A stretch of 43,071 nt of DNA, from positions 1-43,071 of the IMG/VR virus record IMGVR_UViG_3300034418_012968, one strand, 5' to 3'. Below, piece after piece: positions 29,954-38,331 of the stretch. Both the position numbers and the translations under genes were made by a program. Numbering within the stretch: the stretch's first letter is position 1; each line of letters opens with the position of its first letter. Source of the stretch: a virus. Under the pieces are notes generated by a model, which saw only the letters and a program-made list of their open reading frames with translations, made no database searches and was not told the origin of the DNA.

Positions 29954-30403
29954 ATGTTTAGAAGAAGAAAAACTTGGATTGATGATTTAAATGATCTTTT
30001 TAAAGACTTCAATTTTAATTCTGATTATTTGTTTTATCCACAAACAGATAGAACAGGAAATACCGAAAAGAAAAATTATTCAACGGAAATAGGTGAGTGG
30101 GAAAAAGAGACATTCACATCTAATGATGGATCTTTTGTTCAAACTAAAATCTATTTCACACCTCGTGGTTTTGAGGAAAAAATGATGAACCCTGAAAATA
30201 TGGACCTCAAAAATCAACTCCGTATTGCTGTTGAAAATGAAGATTTTGAAAAAGCAGCAGAATTGAGAGATCAAATTAAGAACTTGGAAAAAAATAAAGA
30301 AGAAATTTCAAATCTTAATTTAGAACTTAAAAAAGTAATTTCAGAACAAAACTTTGAACGAGCAATTGAAATTAGAGATCAACTGAAAGAACTTAAATCT
30401 TAA
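29954..30403 (+). CDS. Double-UVR-motif protein (McsA-like adaptor candidate)
   Basis: A 149-residue protein. The first 80 residues are basic then beta-like (MFRRRKTWIDDLNDLFKDF, FVQTKIYFTPRGFEEKMM). The C-terminal half holds two UVR-type coiled motifs, LKNQLRIAVENEDFEKAAEL followed by RDQIKNLEK (about 86-115), and LKKVISEQNFERAIEIRDQL (about 125-145). UVR motifs occur in UvrB, UvrC, ClpC and the ClpC adaptor McsA. No zinc CxxC of McsA is present. The divergent location beside a phage ClpC whose middle domain also has a UVR motif suggests a partner or regulator of that unfoldase. Confidence 0.75.
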   Translation: MFRRRKTWIDDLNDLFKDFNFNSDYLFYPQTDRTGNTEKKNYSTEIGEWEKETFTSNDGSFVQTKIYFTPRGFEEKMMNPENMDLKNQLRIAVENEDFEKAAELRDQIKNLEKNKEEISNLNLELKKVISEQNFERAIEIRDQLKELKS

Positions 30404-30411
30404 TTTAATAT

Positions 30412-30434
30412 CCCCTCCACGTGAGGGGTTTTTT
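30412..30434 (+). terminator. Rho-independent terminator
   Basis: CCCCTC-CACGT-GAGGGG followed by six T. The 17-nt hairpin equals that of the tmRNA terminator on the opposite strand. Confidence 0.85.
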
Positions 30435-30445
30435 ATTTGTCCATA

Positions 30446-30453
30446 TATTTATA
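30446..30453 (+). promoter_or_regulatory. TATTTATA late-type motif
   Basis: Perfect motif followed by TTAAAAATAG, ending 14 nt before the ATG at 30468, directly after a terminator. Confidence 0.6.
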
Positions 30454-30467
30454 TTAAAAATAGAACT

Positions 30468-30983
30468 ATGAAACATTTACTAAATAACCTTAGCGAAGAA
30501 GAAAAAAATAATATTCGCAAATTGCATGAAGGTGGTATGAATTTAGCCATTGATAATTTTAAAAAATTAATTGAGACAAAGTCAGGTGATGTAAAACCTT
30601 ATTTACTCGAACAAGAAGAAACTAAAATGGACCGTAATAGTCCTGAATGGAAAACTTTATTTAACAAATTAAAAGATTTGTATAATCCGAAAATTATAAC
30701 TTTTATGAGTTATGATGACTCTAGTGAACCACATCAAAGTTTAAACTGGGGTACAACTCAAGGTAACTTTAATGTAGGATATGGTCTTTCTATTAGTTCG
30801 GGTAGAAAAGATTTTACTTTAATTTCGGATGATAATGATTTAAAAAAACAAATAGATGATTGGTGGAAACAAAAAGGTTATAAATCTGACGGTCGTATTA
30901 ATTTTGAATTTGATATTAATAATCCACAAAAAATACATGATGATTTAGAGTCTTTCTTTGTGGAATACCCACCTAATAAATAA
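30468..30983 (+). CDS. Hypothetical protein with LSEEEK...LHEGG N-terminus, 171 aa
   Basis: It begins MKHLLNNLSEEEKNNIRKLH followed by EGG, giving an LHE-G site that fits the gp21-type cleavage pattern (L/I)xE then Gly/Ala. After a linker ending YLLEQEE, a small domain follows (TLFNKLKDLYNPKIITFMSY, NFNVGYGLSISSGRKDFT) with a Trp-rich helix DDWWKQKGYKSDG. No enzyme signature. It has its own promoter motif and terminator, so it is a single-gene late unit, probably a packaged protein. Confidence 0.7.
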   Translation: MKHLLNNLSEEEKNNIRKLHEGGMNLAIDNFKKLIETKSGDVKPYLLEQEETKMDRNSPEWKTLFNKLKDLYNPKIITFMSYDDSSEPHQSLNWGTTQGNFNVGYGLSISSGRKDFTLISDDNDLKKQIDDWWKQKGYKSDGRINFEFDINNPQKIHDDLESFFVEYPPNK

Positions 30984-31004
30984 TTAAAAGGTAAAATAGA
31001 TTTT

Positions 31005-31032
31005 AAACCCTTCCCAAAAAGGAGGGTTTTTT
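31005..31032 (+). terminator. Rho-independent terminator
   Basis: A stem AAACCCTTCC / GGAGGGTTT with a short A-rich loop and a T run. One G-T pair lies in the stem. Confidence 0.8.
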
Positions 31033-31050
31033 ATTTTTCAAAATATCATA

Positions 31051-31058
31051 TACTTATA
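31051..31058 (+). promoter_or_regulatory. TACTTATA late-type motif (variant)
   Basis: One mismatch, followed by GAAAAAAA and ending 14 nt before the ATG at 31073, the usual spacing. Confidence 0.45.
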
Positions 31059-31072
31059 GAAAAAAATAAGTT

Positions 31073-31321
31073 ATGGCTATTAAAAGTGAAAAAATTGAAG
31101 GAAAGTTAATTATTAACGAGATTGAGTCATCAAATCTAAAAAAAACGATTTATGATACATCATCTAAAACGTTAACAACCACATTTAATAATGGTTTGAT
31201 CTATGAATACCAAGAGGTTCCTCATTCAATTTACACAAAATTCAGAATGGCAAAGTCTCAGGGTTCGTTTTTCTCAAAAGAAATTGCAAAGAATTTTAAA
31301 TACAAAAAAATAGAAAAGTAA
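31073..31321 (+). CDS. KTSC-domain protein, 82 aa
   Basis: Nearly the whole protein is a KTSC domain: SSNLKKTIYDTSSKTLTTTF, then NNGLIYEYQEVP and AKSQGSFFSKEI, matching the YD...L...F..G..Y.Y..VP pattern. KTSC domains were named from the C-terminus of lysyl-tRNA synthetases and occur as stand-alone small proteins in bacteria and phages; nucleic-acid or RNA binding is suspected. Its first residues MAIKSEKIEGKLIINEIE carry an INE site. It is followed 21 nt later by the nucleotidyltransferase-fold gene. Confidence 0.8.
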   Translation: MAIKSEKIEGKLIINEIESSNLKKTIYDTSSKTLTTTFNNGLIYEYQEVPHSIYTKFRMAKSQGSFFSKEIAKNFKYKKIEK

Positions 31322-31330
31322 TTTTTAATC

Positions 31331-31338
31331 TATTTATT
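31331..31338 (+). promoter_or_regulatory. TATTTATT late-type motif (variant)
   Basis: One mismatch, 4 nt before the ATG at 31343; a transcript from it would be essentially leaderless. Confidence 0.3.
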
Positions 31339-31342
31339 GTAG

Positions 31343-32086
31343 ATGAAAACATTTGATGATATTTTAAGTAGTTTTTACATTCAAAATGATTTGAATGAAG
31401 AAATTTGGGAAAAGACATATAATGATTCTTATGTCATGAGACCCCCAATACGAGATATTTTATTAGAAATCGCAAACGAGTTTGTTGATTATTTGGGTTA
31501 TGATATTTTTGTTTTGGATGTGGTAATGACGGGATCTTTGGCGAATTATAATTGGTCAGATTTTTCTGATATTGATTTGCACATTATGTTTGACTTTAAA
31601 GAAACGGGAGAACAGAAAGATTTATTTTCTGATTTATTCAAATTAAAAAAGACCTTATTTAATTCAACTCACGATATCAAGGTAAAGAGTTTTGATGTGG
31701 AGTTATATGTTCAAGACACCAATGAACCACACGTATCAACGGGGGTTTATTCGGTTTTATATGACAAATGGATTGAACAACCAAATATGGAAGATGTTAA
31801 GATCAATAAAGAATTCTTGGAACAAAAGGTTAATTCTTGGATTGATAAAATTGATGCGATTATTGAAAATAGCAAAGATGAGGATTTGATAACGGCCAAC
31901 GAAATGATCAACAAATTAAAAGAAAAATTGAAAGATTATAGAAATTCAGGGCTTAAACAAGAGGGAGAATATTCTTATGAAAATTTGGTATTTAAGTTCT
32001 TAAGAAGAAATGGATATATTCAAAAACTGTTTGATTTTCAGAACGAATTGATGGATGATCGTCTATCATTAAAAGAAGCAAAATAA
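31343..32086 (+). CDS. Nucleotidyltransferase-fold protein, 247 aa
   Basis: It shows the Pol-beta-type nucleotidyltransferase signature: VVMTGSLANYNWSDFSDIDL (GS followed by D-x-D, about residues 60-80) and a third carboxylate in KSFDVELYVQD near 115. It could transfer a nucleotide to a protein, RNA or small molecule. The C-terminal half is helical with a basic patch (LKEKLKDYRNSGLKQ). It starts MKTFDDILSSFYIQNDLNEE, containing LNE-E. The location just upstream of the packaging genes recalls similar proteins in marine T4-like phages. Substrate unknown. Confidence 0.75.
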   Translation: MKTFDDILSSFYIQNDLNEEIWEKTYNDSYVMRPPIRDILLEIANEFVDYLGYDIFVLDVVMTGSLANYNWSDFSDIDLHIMFDFKETGEQKDLFSDLFKLKKTLFNSTHDIKVKSFDVELYVQDTNEPHVSTGVYSVLYDKWIEQPNMEDVKINKEFLEQKVNSWIDKIDAIIENSKDEDLITANEMINKLKEKLKDYRNSGLKQEGEYSYENLVFKFLRRNGYIQKLFDFQNELMDDRLSLKEAK

Positions 32087-32098
32087 CTTTTATTGTTA

Positions 32099-32106
32099 TA
32101 TTTATA
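32099..32106 (+). promoter_or_regulatory. TATTTATA late-type motif, distal copy
   Basis: Perfect copy followed by AGAAA, 44 nt before the small gene at 32151. Confidence 0.4.
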
Positions 32107-32131
32107 AGAAATTCTATATTTAGGATATATT

Positions 32132-32139
32132 TATTTATA
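32132..32139 (+). promoter_or_regulatory. TATTTATA late-type motif, proximal copy
   Basis: Perfect copy ending 11 nt before the ATG at 32151, overlapping a TATTTATT. It likely drives the head-gene block 32151-38287. Confidence 0.6.
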
Positions 32140-32150
32140 AAAAACTAATT

Positions 32151-32300
32151 ATGGCAGTTACTGGTTGCACAGCACAAACGGAGTACAAGGTGTATACGGG
32201 GAGTACCGAAACACCACATCCAATCTTTAGTGATGATAATGGGGAGCCATCAATCCAATGTTCTATGGTTAGATTGGGAGGAAACGGCCTTTATTCTTAA
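32151..32300 (+). CDS. Small conserved-looking protein, 49 aa
   Basis: A 49-codon frame MAVTGCTAQTEYKVYTGS ending LGGNGLYS, with higher GC and less Lys than its neighbours. It has two Cys and a PIFSDDNGEP loop, and could form a small beta structure. It directly follows a double late-type promoter motif and precedes the head-gene block by 15 nt, so it should be made at high level late in infection. It may be a minor virion component; no family recognised. Confidence 0.7.
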   Translation: MAVTGCTAQTEYKVYTGSTETPHPIFSDDNGEPSIQCSMVRLGGNGLYS

Positions 32301-32315
32301 AAAAAAATTAAAAAA

Positions 32316-33530
32316 ATGGGAGATTTAAAACCTTTAGGAAGTGAAAGATTAGAAGGATCTGATAAATTAAGAAGGATCATGGAAATCGCCAATTATGGCA
32401 AAGAATCTTTGACTGAATCAAATAATACCTCTGCGGACTATACAATACAATTGGCAGACGGAAATTACTACGGAATCGTAAAAGAAAAAGTAGGTTATAT
32501 AGTTAAAAAAGGAATCAATGAATCCGAGTTGGATTATATTGAACCGATGAAAAATAGAAAATATCACAAATCATTTTCTCAAGCAATGAAAAAAATCAAC
32601 CTATTGGCTGGTGAATTGAATAGAATTCACGAGAATCAAGAAGGGGTTGATTTAATTGGTGAGCAAAAGAAATTTGTATTAAAAACACCTGAGGCTGAAG
32701 TTGAAGCACCAAAAGAAGAACCAACACCAGACGAAACTGATTTGGATTTGGACTTAAATATGGGTGATGAAGAAGGATCTGAAGAAGAAATGGATTTGGA
32801 CTTAGATTTGGATATGGAAGCACCTGAAGGTGATGAAGAAATGGGTGATGAAGAAGAAGTTGATGTTGATGTTGAATCAGATGAAGAAGAAACTTCATTT
32901 AAGACCATTCAAAAGTTAACAGGAAAATTGGCTCAAAAACTTCGTTCATTTGATCAAGCAATGGGTATCAGATCTTCGGATATGAAATATGTTATTAACT
33001 CAATCTTATCTGCATTGGATTTGGAAAATTTGGATGAAGAAGATAGAGAAGAAATTTTGGAAAAATTTGAAGAACCAGAAGAAGATATTGATTATGGTGT
33101 GGATGATGAAGCAAAAATTGATGTTGAAGCGGGTGATGAGGATTTTGACTTGGATCTTGATTTAGACATGGACGAAGAAGAACCTGAAACTGAATTATCT
33201 GAGGATATGGAAGATAAAGAAATGGATCATATGTTTTCTGAATCAAAAATAGATAAAATCATTTCAAAATATTTTGTAATCACTGAAGAAGAAAAAAAGA
33301 TTAACGAAGAAAAACAAGTTAAAAACTTTATTCAATCAAAAGTGAAAAAAGTATCTGTTAATAAAGAAATCCAAAGATTATCAGAAACAGTTGAACAAGA
33401 AATGGCTTCAAATTCATTATTAAAAGAAAATAATGATTTAACATTTATTGGAAAAACTAATATGAAAAATTTGGTTTTCCAAAAAGGAGACAAAACATAT
33501 AAAATTTCTCCAAAAGGGGAATTGCTATGA
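32316..33530 (+). CDS. Acidic repeat-rich head-region protein, 404 aa
   Basis: It begins MGDLKPLGSERLEGSDKLRR and IMEIANYGKESLTES, a start I associate with phages of Bacteroidota. A folded N-terminal domain (to about 125) is followed by long Asp/Glu/Leu tracts with repeats of DLDLDLDM (about 145-160 and again near 275-285), each flanked by helical regions (SFKTIQKLTGKLAQKLRSF). The C-terminus is Lys-rich. Scaffold- or core-like proteins are often of this kind; the position before the terminase agrees. It overlaps the next gene by 4 nt. Confidence 0.7.
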   Translation: MGDLKPLGSERLEGSDKLRRIMEIANYGKESLTESNNTSADYTIQLADGNYYGIVKEKVGYIVKKGINESELDYIEPMKNRKYHKSFSQAMKKINLLAGELNRIHENQEGVDLIGEQKKFVLKTPEAEVEAPKEEPTPDETDLDLDLNMGDEEGSEEEMDLDLDLDMEAPEGDEEMGDEEEVDVDVESDEEETSFKTIQKLTGKLAQKLRSFDQAMGIRSSDMKYVINSILSALDLENLDEEDREEILEKFEEPEEDIDYGVDDEAKIDVEAGDEDFDLDLDLDMDEEEPETELSEDMEDKEMDHMFSESKIDKIISKYFVITEEEKKINEEKQVKNFIQSKVKKVSVNKEIQRLSETVEQEMASNSLLKENNDLTFIGKTNMKNLVFQKGDKTYKISPKGELL

Positions 33531-33937
33531 AACTAATATATGTAAATGGATTGGGTCCGAATTATAACGGTCAAAACATTTACGAATTTATTTTTTCTAA
33601 ACAAAAAGACATTTGGGGTGAAGAATGGGATAGTCAACCTGCATCAGGAAAACCATTCCCACCCCAAATTAATTATATAGAGAAGGTAGGTGTTCTTAAA
33701 AATTCTGACATTGAATTAAATTTGATCCAAGAATCAGATTTTTTTTCTATGTATGACGCCATGGATGATGTGATCGCGTTGGCTTGGGAGATAGACGACG
33801 ATGATTCACAAATTCCAACAAATTTAAAACGATTGGTCTTTAGGTTTGGTGAAGATATCAAATCGGTGGAAGACAAACTCTATGAAAGAGATATTATATT
33901 AAAATATGAAAAAAATTTAATAGAAGATGAAAACTAA
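33527..33937 (+). CDS. Conserved head-region protein, 136 aa
   Basis: It starts MKLIYVNGLGPNYNGQNIYEF, which looks like the opening of a conserved structural family adjacent to packaging genes in Bacteroidota phages. The rest is acidic with FSMYDAMDDVIALAWE and a C-terminal helix YERDIILKYEKN. It overlaps both neighbours (4 and 11 nt), which indicates a tight translational unit with them. No enzymatic signature is visible, so a structural or assembly role is inferred. Confidence 0.7.
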   Translation: MKLIYVNGLGPNYNGQNIYEFIFSKQKDIWGEEWDSQPASGKPFPPQINYIEKVGVLKNSDIELNLIQESDFFSMYDAMDDVIALAWEIDDDDSQIPTNLKRLVFRFGEDIKSVEDKLYERDIILKYEKNLIEDEN

Positions 33938-35231
33938 TATATTAAACGATTTAATCAATGAAGGTTTTTCAATTTCAACCATAAAATCTTTAAGTAAGAA
34001 TCAAATAAAAGCATTACATAAAAGATTGGTTAAAGAAGATTTGGATGCCAAAATAGAAAAAGTTATGCAACTTAAAAATGCTATTAAATCAACCGAAGAG
34101 GACTTAAACAATCTTGCCTCAAATTTGGAAGAGCAAGATGAGGAGGATGATCCACAAGAAATTACTGTTGGTTCATATCAAACAAAATATTTTGATGTTT
34201 GTCCTGGTGCTTCTGAATTATACGCAAATATTGAAGATAAAGTAGAGGATATGGATTTGGCTGAAAGAACAGCGAAATTACAAGATGCTTTATTTTATAT
34301 TGAAAAACATATATTAGAAGATGACGAGACCGGTACTGATGAAGGTTATATGGTTGTTGCCGAGAATTTGGCTGAGCAAATTATGGATATGGCAGAGATG
34401 ATGGGATTGGAAGATGAACACAGTTATATTCAAGGACACGTTGATACCATCCGTAAGGCGGTTGAAGGTGAAGAAGAAATAGAAATGGGTGAAGGTAAGA
34501 AACACTCAAAAAAAATGAAGACCCCTATAACTACATTAGGTATGTTTGAGGGTCAATCATCATTGGACTTAGATAAGATGTCAGGTCGTGATCCTTATGA
34601 GAAGGGTGGTAACTTAGATATGGGACCTGGGGAAGATGATGGTTTTAATGATAGTGATGATGGAATGGGTATTTTTGAAAAAGAAGAAATGAAGGAAAAA
34701 TTCCGTTCAAAAGCACAACAAGGTTATTTCTTTGCAAAATGTGAAGAAGAGGGACCAAAATCAAAATGGTGTAAAATGGCACGTGAGTTTGCTGATGATA
34801 CAAAAGACTTTAGCAAATTACCTGAAAAGGTAAAAAATGAATCTTATAAAAGAAAAGTTAGACAATTGGAAAATAAAATCTTATCTTTGTTGGAAAGTGA
34901 GAATAAACCAAGTATGACAAAAAAAGATTTATTGAATTTATTGGAAAATACACCTGGTACAAAAGAAGCACCGGTAGTTATTCCAACAAAAACTCCGAGC
35001 AAACCTGAAAGAAAAAGCCCTTTCAAACCAAAACACAAACCAAAACCAAAAGGTAGTAGTGATGTGGAAACCGCACCTACAAGAGTAAAACCTGGTACAA
35101 AAGAAAAACCAGAAAGAAAAAATCCTTTTAAACCAAAACACAAACCAAATCCGAAAGGAGAATCAGGTGATAATAAAGTTCCTGAATTTCTTTCATTTGA
35201 TAATTTAAATATTAAATTTAAAGATGAGTAA
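33927..35231 (+). CDS. Head-region protein with basic tail repeats, 434 aa
   Basis: It starts MKTNILNDLINEGFSISTIK, with an INE-G site near residues 10-13. A coiled helical N-terminus is followed by an acidic middle (about 115-260) and a region SKAQQGYFFAKCEEEGPKSK with WCKMAREFADD, a phage motif with two Cys. The C-terminus has two copies of PERKxPFKPKHKPxPKG separated by about 22 residues, a basic Pro/Lys repeat suited to binding DNA or membranes. Probably a packaged or portal-region protein. Overlaps both neighbours. Confidence 0.7.
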   Translation: MKTNILNDLINEGFSISTIKSLSKNQIKALHKRLVKEDLDAKIEKVMQLKNAIKSTEEDLNNLASNLEEQDEEDDPQEITVGSYQTKYFDVCPGASELYANIEDKVEDMDLAERTAKLQDALFYIEKHILEDDETGTDEGYMVVAENLAEQIMDMAEMMGLEDEHSYIQGHVDTIRKAVEGEEEIEMGEGKKHSKKMKTPITTLGMFEGQSSLDLDKMSGRDPYEKGGNLDMGPGEDDGFNDSDDGMGIFEKEEMKEKFRSKAQQGYFFAKCEEEGPKSKWCKMAREFADDTKDFSKLPEKVKNESYKRKVRQLENKILSLLESENKPSMTKKDLLNLLENTPGTKEAPVVIPTKTPSKPERKSPFKPKHKPKPKGSSDVETAPTRVKPGTKEKPERKNPFKPKHKPNPKGESGDNKVPEFLSFDNLNIKFKDE

Positions 35232-36492
35232 GAAGATTAAAGAACAGATAGAATACGAAGGACCAGAAAGAATGGATCCTTCAATACAATCAAAATTAGA
35301 AAAAGGTGAAACACCATTTTCTCAAAGTCCTGCTTTGCCTCGCAAGGATGAAGACGATGAAGAAGATAATTCATTTGAGCAATTATTGGCGTCAAAAAGA
35401 TTCAAAGATGTTGTAGATAAGGTTAAAAGATATACAGGTATGGAATCTGTAAGTCAAAACCAACTTACGAACCTTGGTTCTATGTTAATGAGATCTGTTC
35501 AAGAGATAAAACAAATTGAATCTAATAATGAAGGATATTTGGAACAACTTGCAGTTGATTTAGTAAAAAGAGAATTAGGTATTCCGGATGATGCATTTCA
35601 ATATGATGTTGAAATAATGTCAGGTCGTGGACAAATAGGTACATCAGGTATGCAAACTACTTCTGTTGAACCAGAAGATGAAGATGTGGTGGAACAATTT
35701 GGAGTTTCTGAAGATGAGGCCGAAGATGATTTGGAAAACTTCATTGCCGCTTTTGAAAAGTTTGATTTGGAAAAAGCAAAAAGACGTTTTGTTAATTCAC
35801 TTATTCAAGGTGCATCCAAAAAGGGACATTATATGTTTCATATGGTGGAGGAAGAATTAAATAAAATCAATCCACGTTTGTTAAATCTTTATGGTGTTGT
35901 AATGTCAGTAAATGATTTACTTTATTGGATCTTGCCGGATCAAATGACAATGTCTGCGGCTGAAGGTGGACAAGCAATGGAAGGTAAAGAAGAAGTTGAT
36001 GATGAAACTGACCCACCAACAATTATTGCTAAAGGGTTATTTTTTCCAATTTTGGTACACGAAATCATAAAAGGTGTATATGAAGCTTTGGGTACACAAG
36101 GGTTACCTGATGATCCTAAGGCGGCAGAAATGGTAATGGCATCTCAAGATACTTTACCTTATGAAATATGGGATTTACGTTTGGGACCTGTTTTCTGGGA
36201 GAAATTTACTGAAGCATATCCTGATAGATTATTTGATGATGATAAAAAGATCATTCAATCTTATTTATTTAGTCGTTTTTCATCTTTAACTACTGATGAA
36301 TTCTTTGAATTGGCAAAATATATCTTAAGTGGAGACAAAAGAGGTACTCAAATTATGAACCGTATGGTTGATGATATCATTGAGCAACTTCAAATGGAAG
36401 ACTATGAAGATGCTATGAGTGCAATGGAAGATGATGATGAGGACGATGCACTAGATAATTTATTGGGTGATTTAGGTATCTCTCTTTCATAA
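35224..36492 (+). CDS. Conserved head-region protein, 422 aa
   Basis: It starts MSKKIKEQIEYEGPERMDP, with an IKE-Q site, and then a disordered acidic linker. The folded part runs from about residue 50 to 395 and is mostly helical (FKDVVDKVKRYTGMESVSQN, KAKRRFVNSLIQGASKKGHY, ILVHEIIKGVYEALGTQ). The C-terminus is a run of acidic residues before LGDLGISLS. Position immediately before TerL suggests a head or neck component, perhaps a replacement of a small terminase, but there is no recognised motif. Confidence 0.7.
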   Translation: MSKKIKEQIEYEGPERMDPSIQSKLEKGETPFSQSPALPRKDEDDEEDNSFEQLLASKRFKDVVDKVKRYTGMESVSQNQLTNLGSMLMRSVQEIKQIESNNEGYLEQLAVDLVKRELGIPDDAFQYDVEIMSGRGQIGTSGMQTTSVEPEDEDVVEQFGVSEDEAEDDLENFIAAFEKFDLEKAKRRFVNSLIQGASKKGHYMFHMVEEELNKINPRLLNLYGVVMSVNDLLYWILPDQMTMSAAEGGQAMEGKEEVDDETDPPTIIAKGLFFPILVHEIIKGVYEALGTQGLPDDPKAAEMVMASQDTLPYEIWDLRLGPVFWEKFTEAYPDRLFDDDKKIIQSYLFSRFSSLTTDEFFELAKYILSGDKRGTQIMNRMVDDIIEQLQMEDYEDAMSAMEDDDEDDALDNLLGDLGISLS

Positions 36493-36511
36493 AATTTAAT
36501 TAAAATTATGG

Positions 36512-38287
36512 ATGTCAGTAACAAGAGAACAAGCATTATTGGAATATGCAAAAATTGTTAAAGATACTCCATATGCTCTTAAGACTTATCTAAAAACTTT
36601 TGATAATACACAATCAAGTTTCGTACCATTAAACCTTTTTAATGATCAGGTTTCTTTGGTTAATGACTACGAAAACTATGATGAAAATATTGCGTTGAAA
36701 TACCGACAAGCGGGTGTATCAACAGTAACTGCGGCTTGGGTATCCAAAAAACTCGTAACCGCATCCAAATCCAAACCTGAAAAAATTCTAATTATTGCAA
36801 ACAAAAAGGATACTGCCGTTGAAATGTCAACGAAAATCCGTTCCTTTTTGGATCAATGGCCATCTTGGTTGGGTATTGATTTTGATGCAAAGAAAAATGG
36901 TGCTGGTCACTACAGGTTAACTAATGGTTGTGAAGTTAAAGCCGTTGCAACATCAAAAGATGCATTAAGAGGTTATACCCCCACGATGTTGATTTTTGAT
37001 GAGGCCGCCTACATTGAGGCAGATGACGATTTCTGGTCTGCGTGTATGGCATCATTATCTACAGGTGGTAAAGTAATTGTAATTTCCACACCAAATGGTT
37101 TTGATTCAATTTATTATCCTATATACGATCAGTCACTTAAGAAAATGAATGACTTTAAGGTCACGGAAATGTATTGGTACCGTGATCCTCGCTATGCCAG
37201 TGACTTAAAACTAATAAAGGTCAAAGATATTGTTCATTATATGCTTAACAGAGAAGAATATAATGATGATGAGATAATAATTGATTTCACAAATATTGCT
37301 CCGAGAGAAAGGGATTTTTCTGAAATCAAAAGATTAATGTCTGATGGTTATAAACCATATTCTTCTTGGTTTGAGAAGATGGCTAAAAAACTAAAATTTG
37401 ACAGACGTAAGATCAGTCAGGAATTGGAATGTAATTTTCTTGGATCGGGGGATAATGTTATTCCACCTGATGTTGTGGAAAGAATTCGTGAGAGGGATAT
37501 TAAAGATCCGATTAATAAGTTTATGGGTGGTGCCATTTGGCAATGGAAGGAACCTGAAAATGGGAAAAAATATATTATGGGGTTGGATGTTTCACGTGGT
37601 GATAGCGAAGACTTTACAACTTTTTCTATTATTGATTTTGATGATAGGGAACAGGTATTAGAATATGTGGGTAAGATACCACCTGATGTTGCGGCTGAGG
37701 TCGCATATAAATGGGCGACAATGTATAATTGTTTTGTGGTAATTGATATCACGGGAGGTATGGGGGTATCTACTGCTCGTAAGATGCAAGAGTTGGGTTA
37801 TAAAAATTTATATGTTGATGGTACAAATGTTGCTGATAAGTGGAAGTATAATCCAAAGGCAATGGAAAAAATACCTGGCATAAATTTTAACACAAAAAGA
37901 GTTCAGATTGTTGCATCATTTGAGGAAGCGTTAAGACACAATTTTGTTATTCGGTCTCAAAGGTTATTAAATGAGATCGGTACCTTTGTATATATAAACG
38001 GAAGACCAGATCACCAAAAGGGTCAGCATGATGATTTGATTATGGCAATTGCGATGGCGATTTATGTGGGTGAAACATCTTTTTCTAAATTGGAAAAAGT
38101 GGATAATCAAACCAAAGCGATGATGGATAGTTGGATGGTACAGGAAAGTGAGCCAAAAAATACTGCTAGAGATTTTAATCCTGGTGTACCTGTTATGGGT
38201 AACCAACAAACACATAATCCATATGCAAATAACCATACCAAAGAGAATTATGAAAAATATGGTTGGTTGTTTGGATATAAAGGTTGA
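36512..38287 (+). CDS. Terminase large subunit (T4 gp17-like)
   Basis: A 591-residue packaging motor. The ATPase domain has a Walker A variant RQAGVST at 65-71, Walker B LIFDEAAY near 160-167, and coupling motif VISTPNG near 190. The C-terminal RNase-H-type nuclease has GLDVSRGDSEDFTT near 355, a second Asp in VVIDITGGMG near 410, and a last Asp in KGQHDDLIMAIAMAIY near 510. It cuts concatemeric DNA and pumps it through the portal. Length and motif order are close to T4 gp17. No small terminase gene is recognised next to it. ATG at 36512 lies 19 nt after the previous stop. Confidence 0.97.
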   Translation: MSVTREQALLEYAKIVKDTPYALKTYLKTFDNTQSSFVPLNLFNDQVSLVNDYENYDENIALKYRQAGVSTVTAAWVSKKLVTASKSKPEKILIIANKKDTAVEMSTKIRSFLDQWPSWLGIDFDAKKNGAGHYRLTNGCEVKAVATSKDALRGYTPTMLIFDEAAYIEADDDFWSACMASLSTGGKVIVISTPNGFDSIYYPIYDQSLKKMNDFKVTEMYWYRDPRYASDLKLIKVKDIVHYMLNREEYNDDEIIIDFTNIAPRERDFSEIKRLMSDGYKPYSSWFEKMAKKLKFDRRKISQELECNFLGSGDNVIPPDVVERIRERDIKDPINKFMGGAIWQWKEPENGKKYIMGLDVSRGDSEDFTTFSIIDFDDREQVLEYVGKIPPDVAAEVAYKWATMYNCFVVIDITGGMGVSTARKMQELGYKNLYVDGTNVADKWKYNPKAMEKIPGINFNTKRVQIVASFEEALRHNFVIRSQRLLNEIGTFVYINGRPDHQKGQHDDLIMAIAMAIYVGETSFSKLEKVDNQTKAMMDSWMVQESEPKNTARDFNPGVPVMGNQQTHNPYANNHTKENYEKYGWLFGYKG

Positions 38288-38308
38288 ATAAAAATAACTC
38301 TTTATTAG

Positions 38309-38316
38309 TATTTATA
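38309..38316 (+). promoter_or_regulatory. TATTTATA late-type motif
   Basis: Perfect motif followed by TAAAAAG, ending 15 nt before the portal ATG, the typical spacing. Confidence 0.6.
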
Positions 38317-38331
38317 TAAAAAGAATTTTAA

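Noticed and set aside
32596-33246. Long antisense open frames in the 32316 gene rich in Ser, His and Leu
   Set aside because: They result from the repetitive GAT/GAA codons of the acidic repeats; no start region, promoter or protein-like composition supports them.
34844-35143. Antisense frames opposite the Lys/Pro repeat of the 33927 gene
   Set aside because: They mirror low-complexity AAA/CCA codons; Phe/Gly/Leu-rich pseudo-membrane sequence without promoter.
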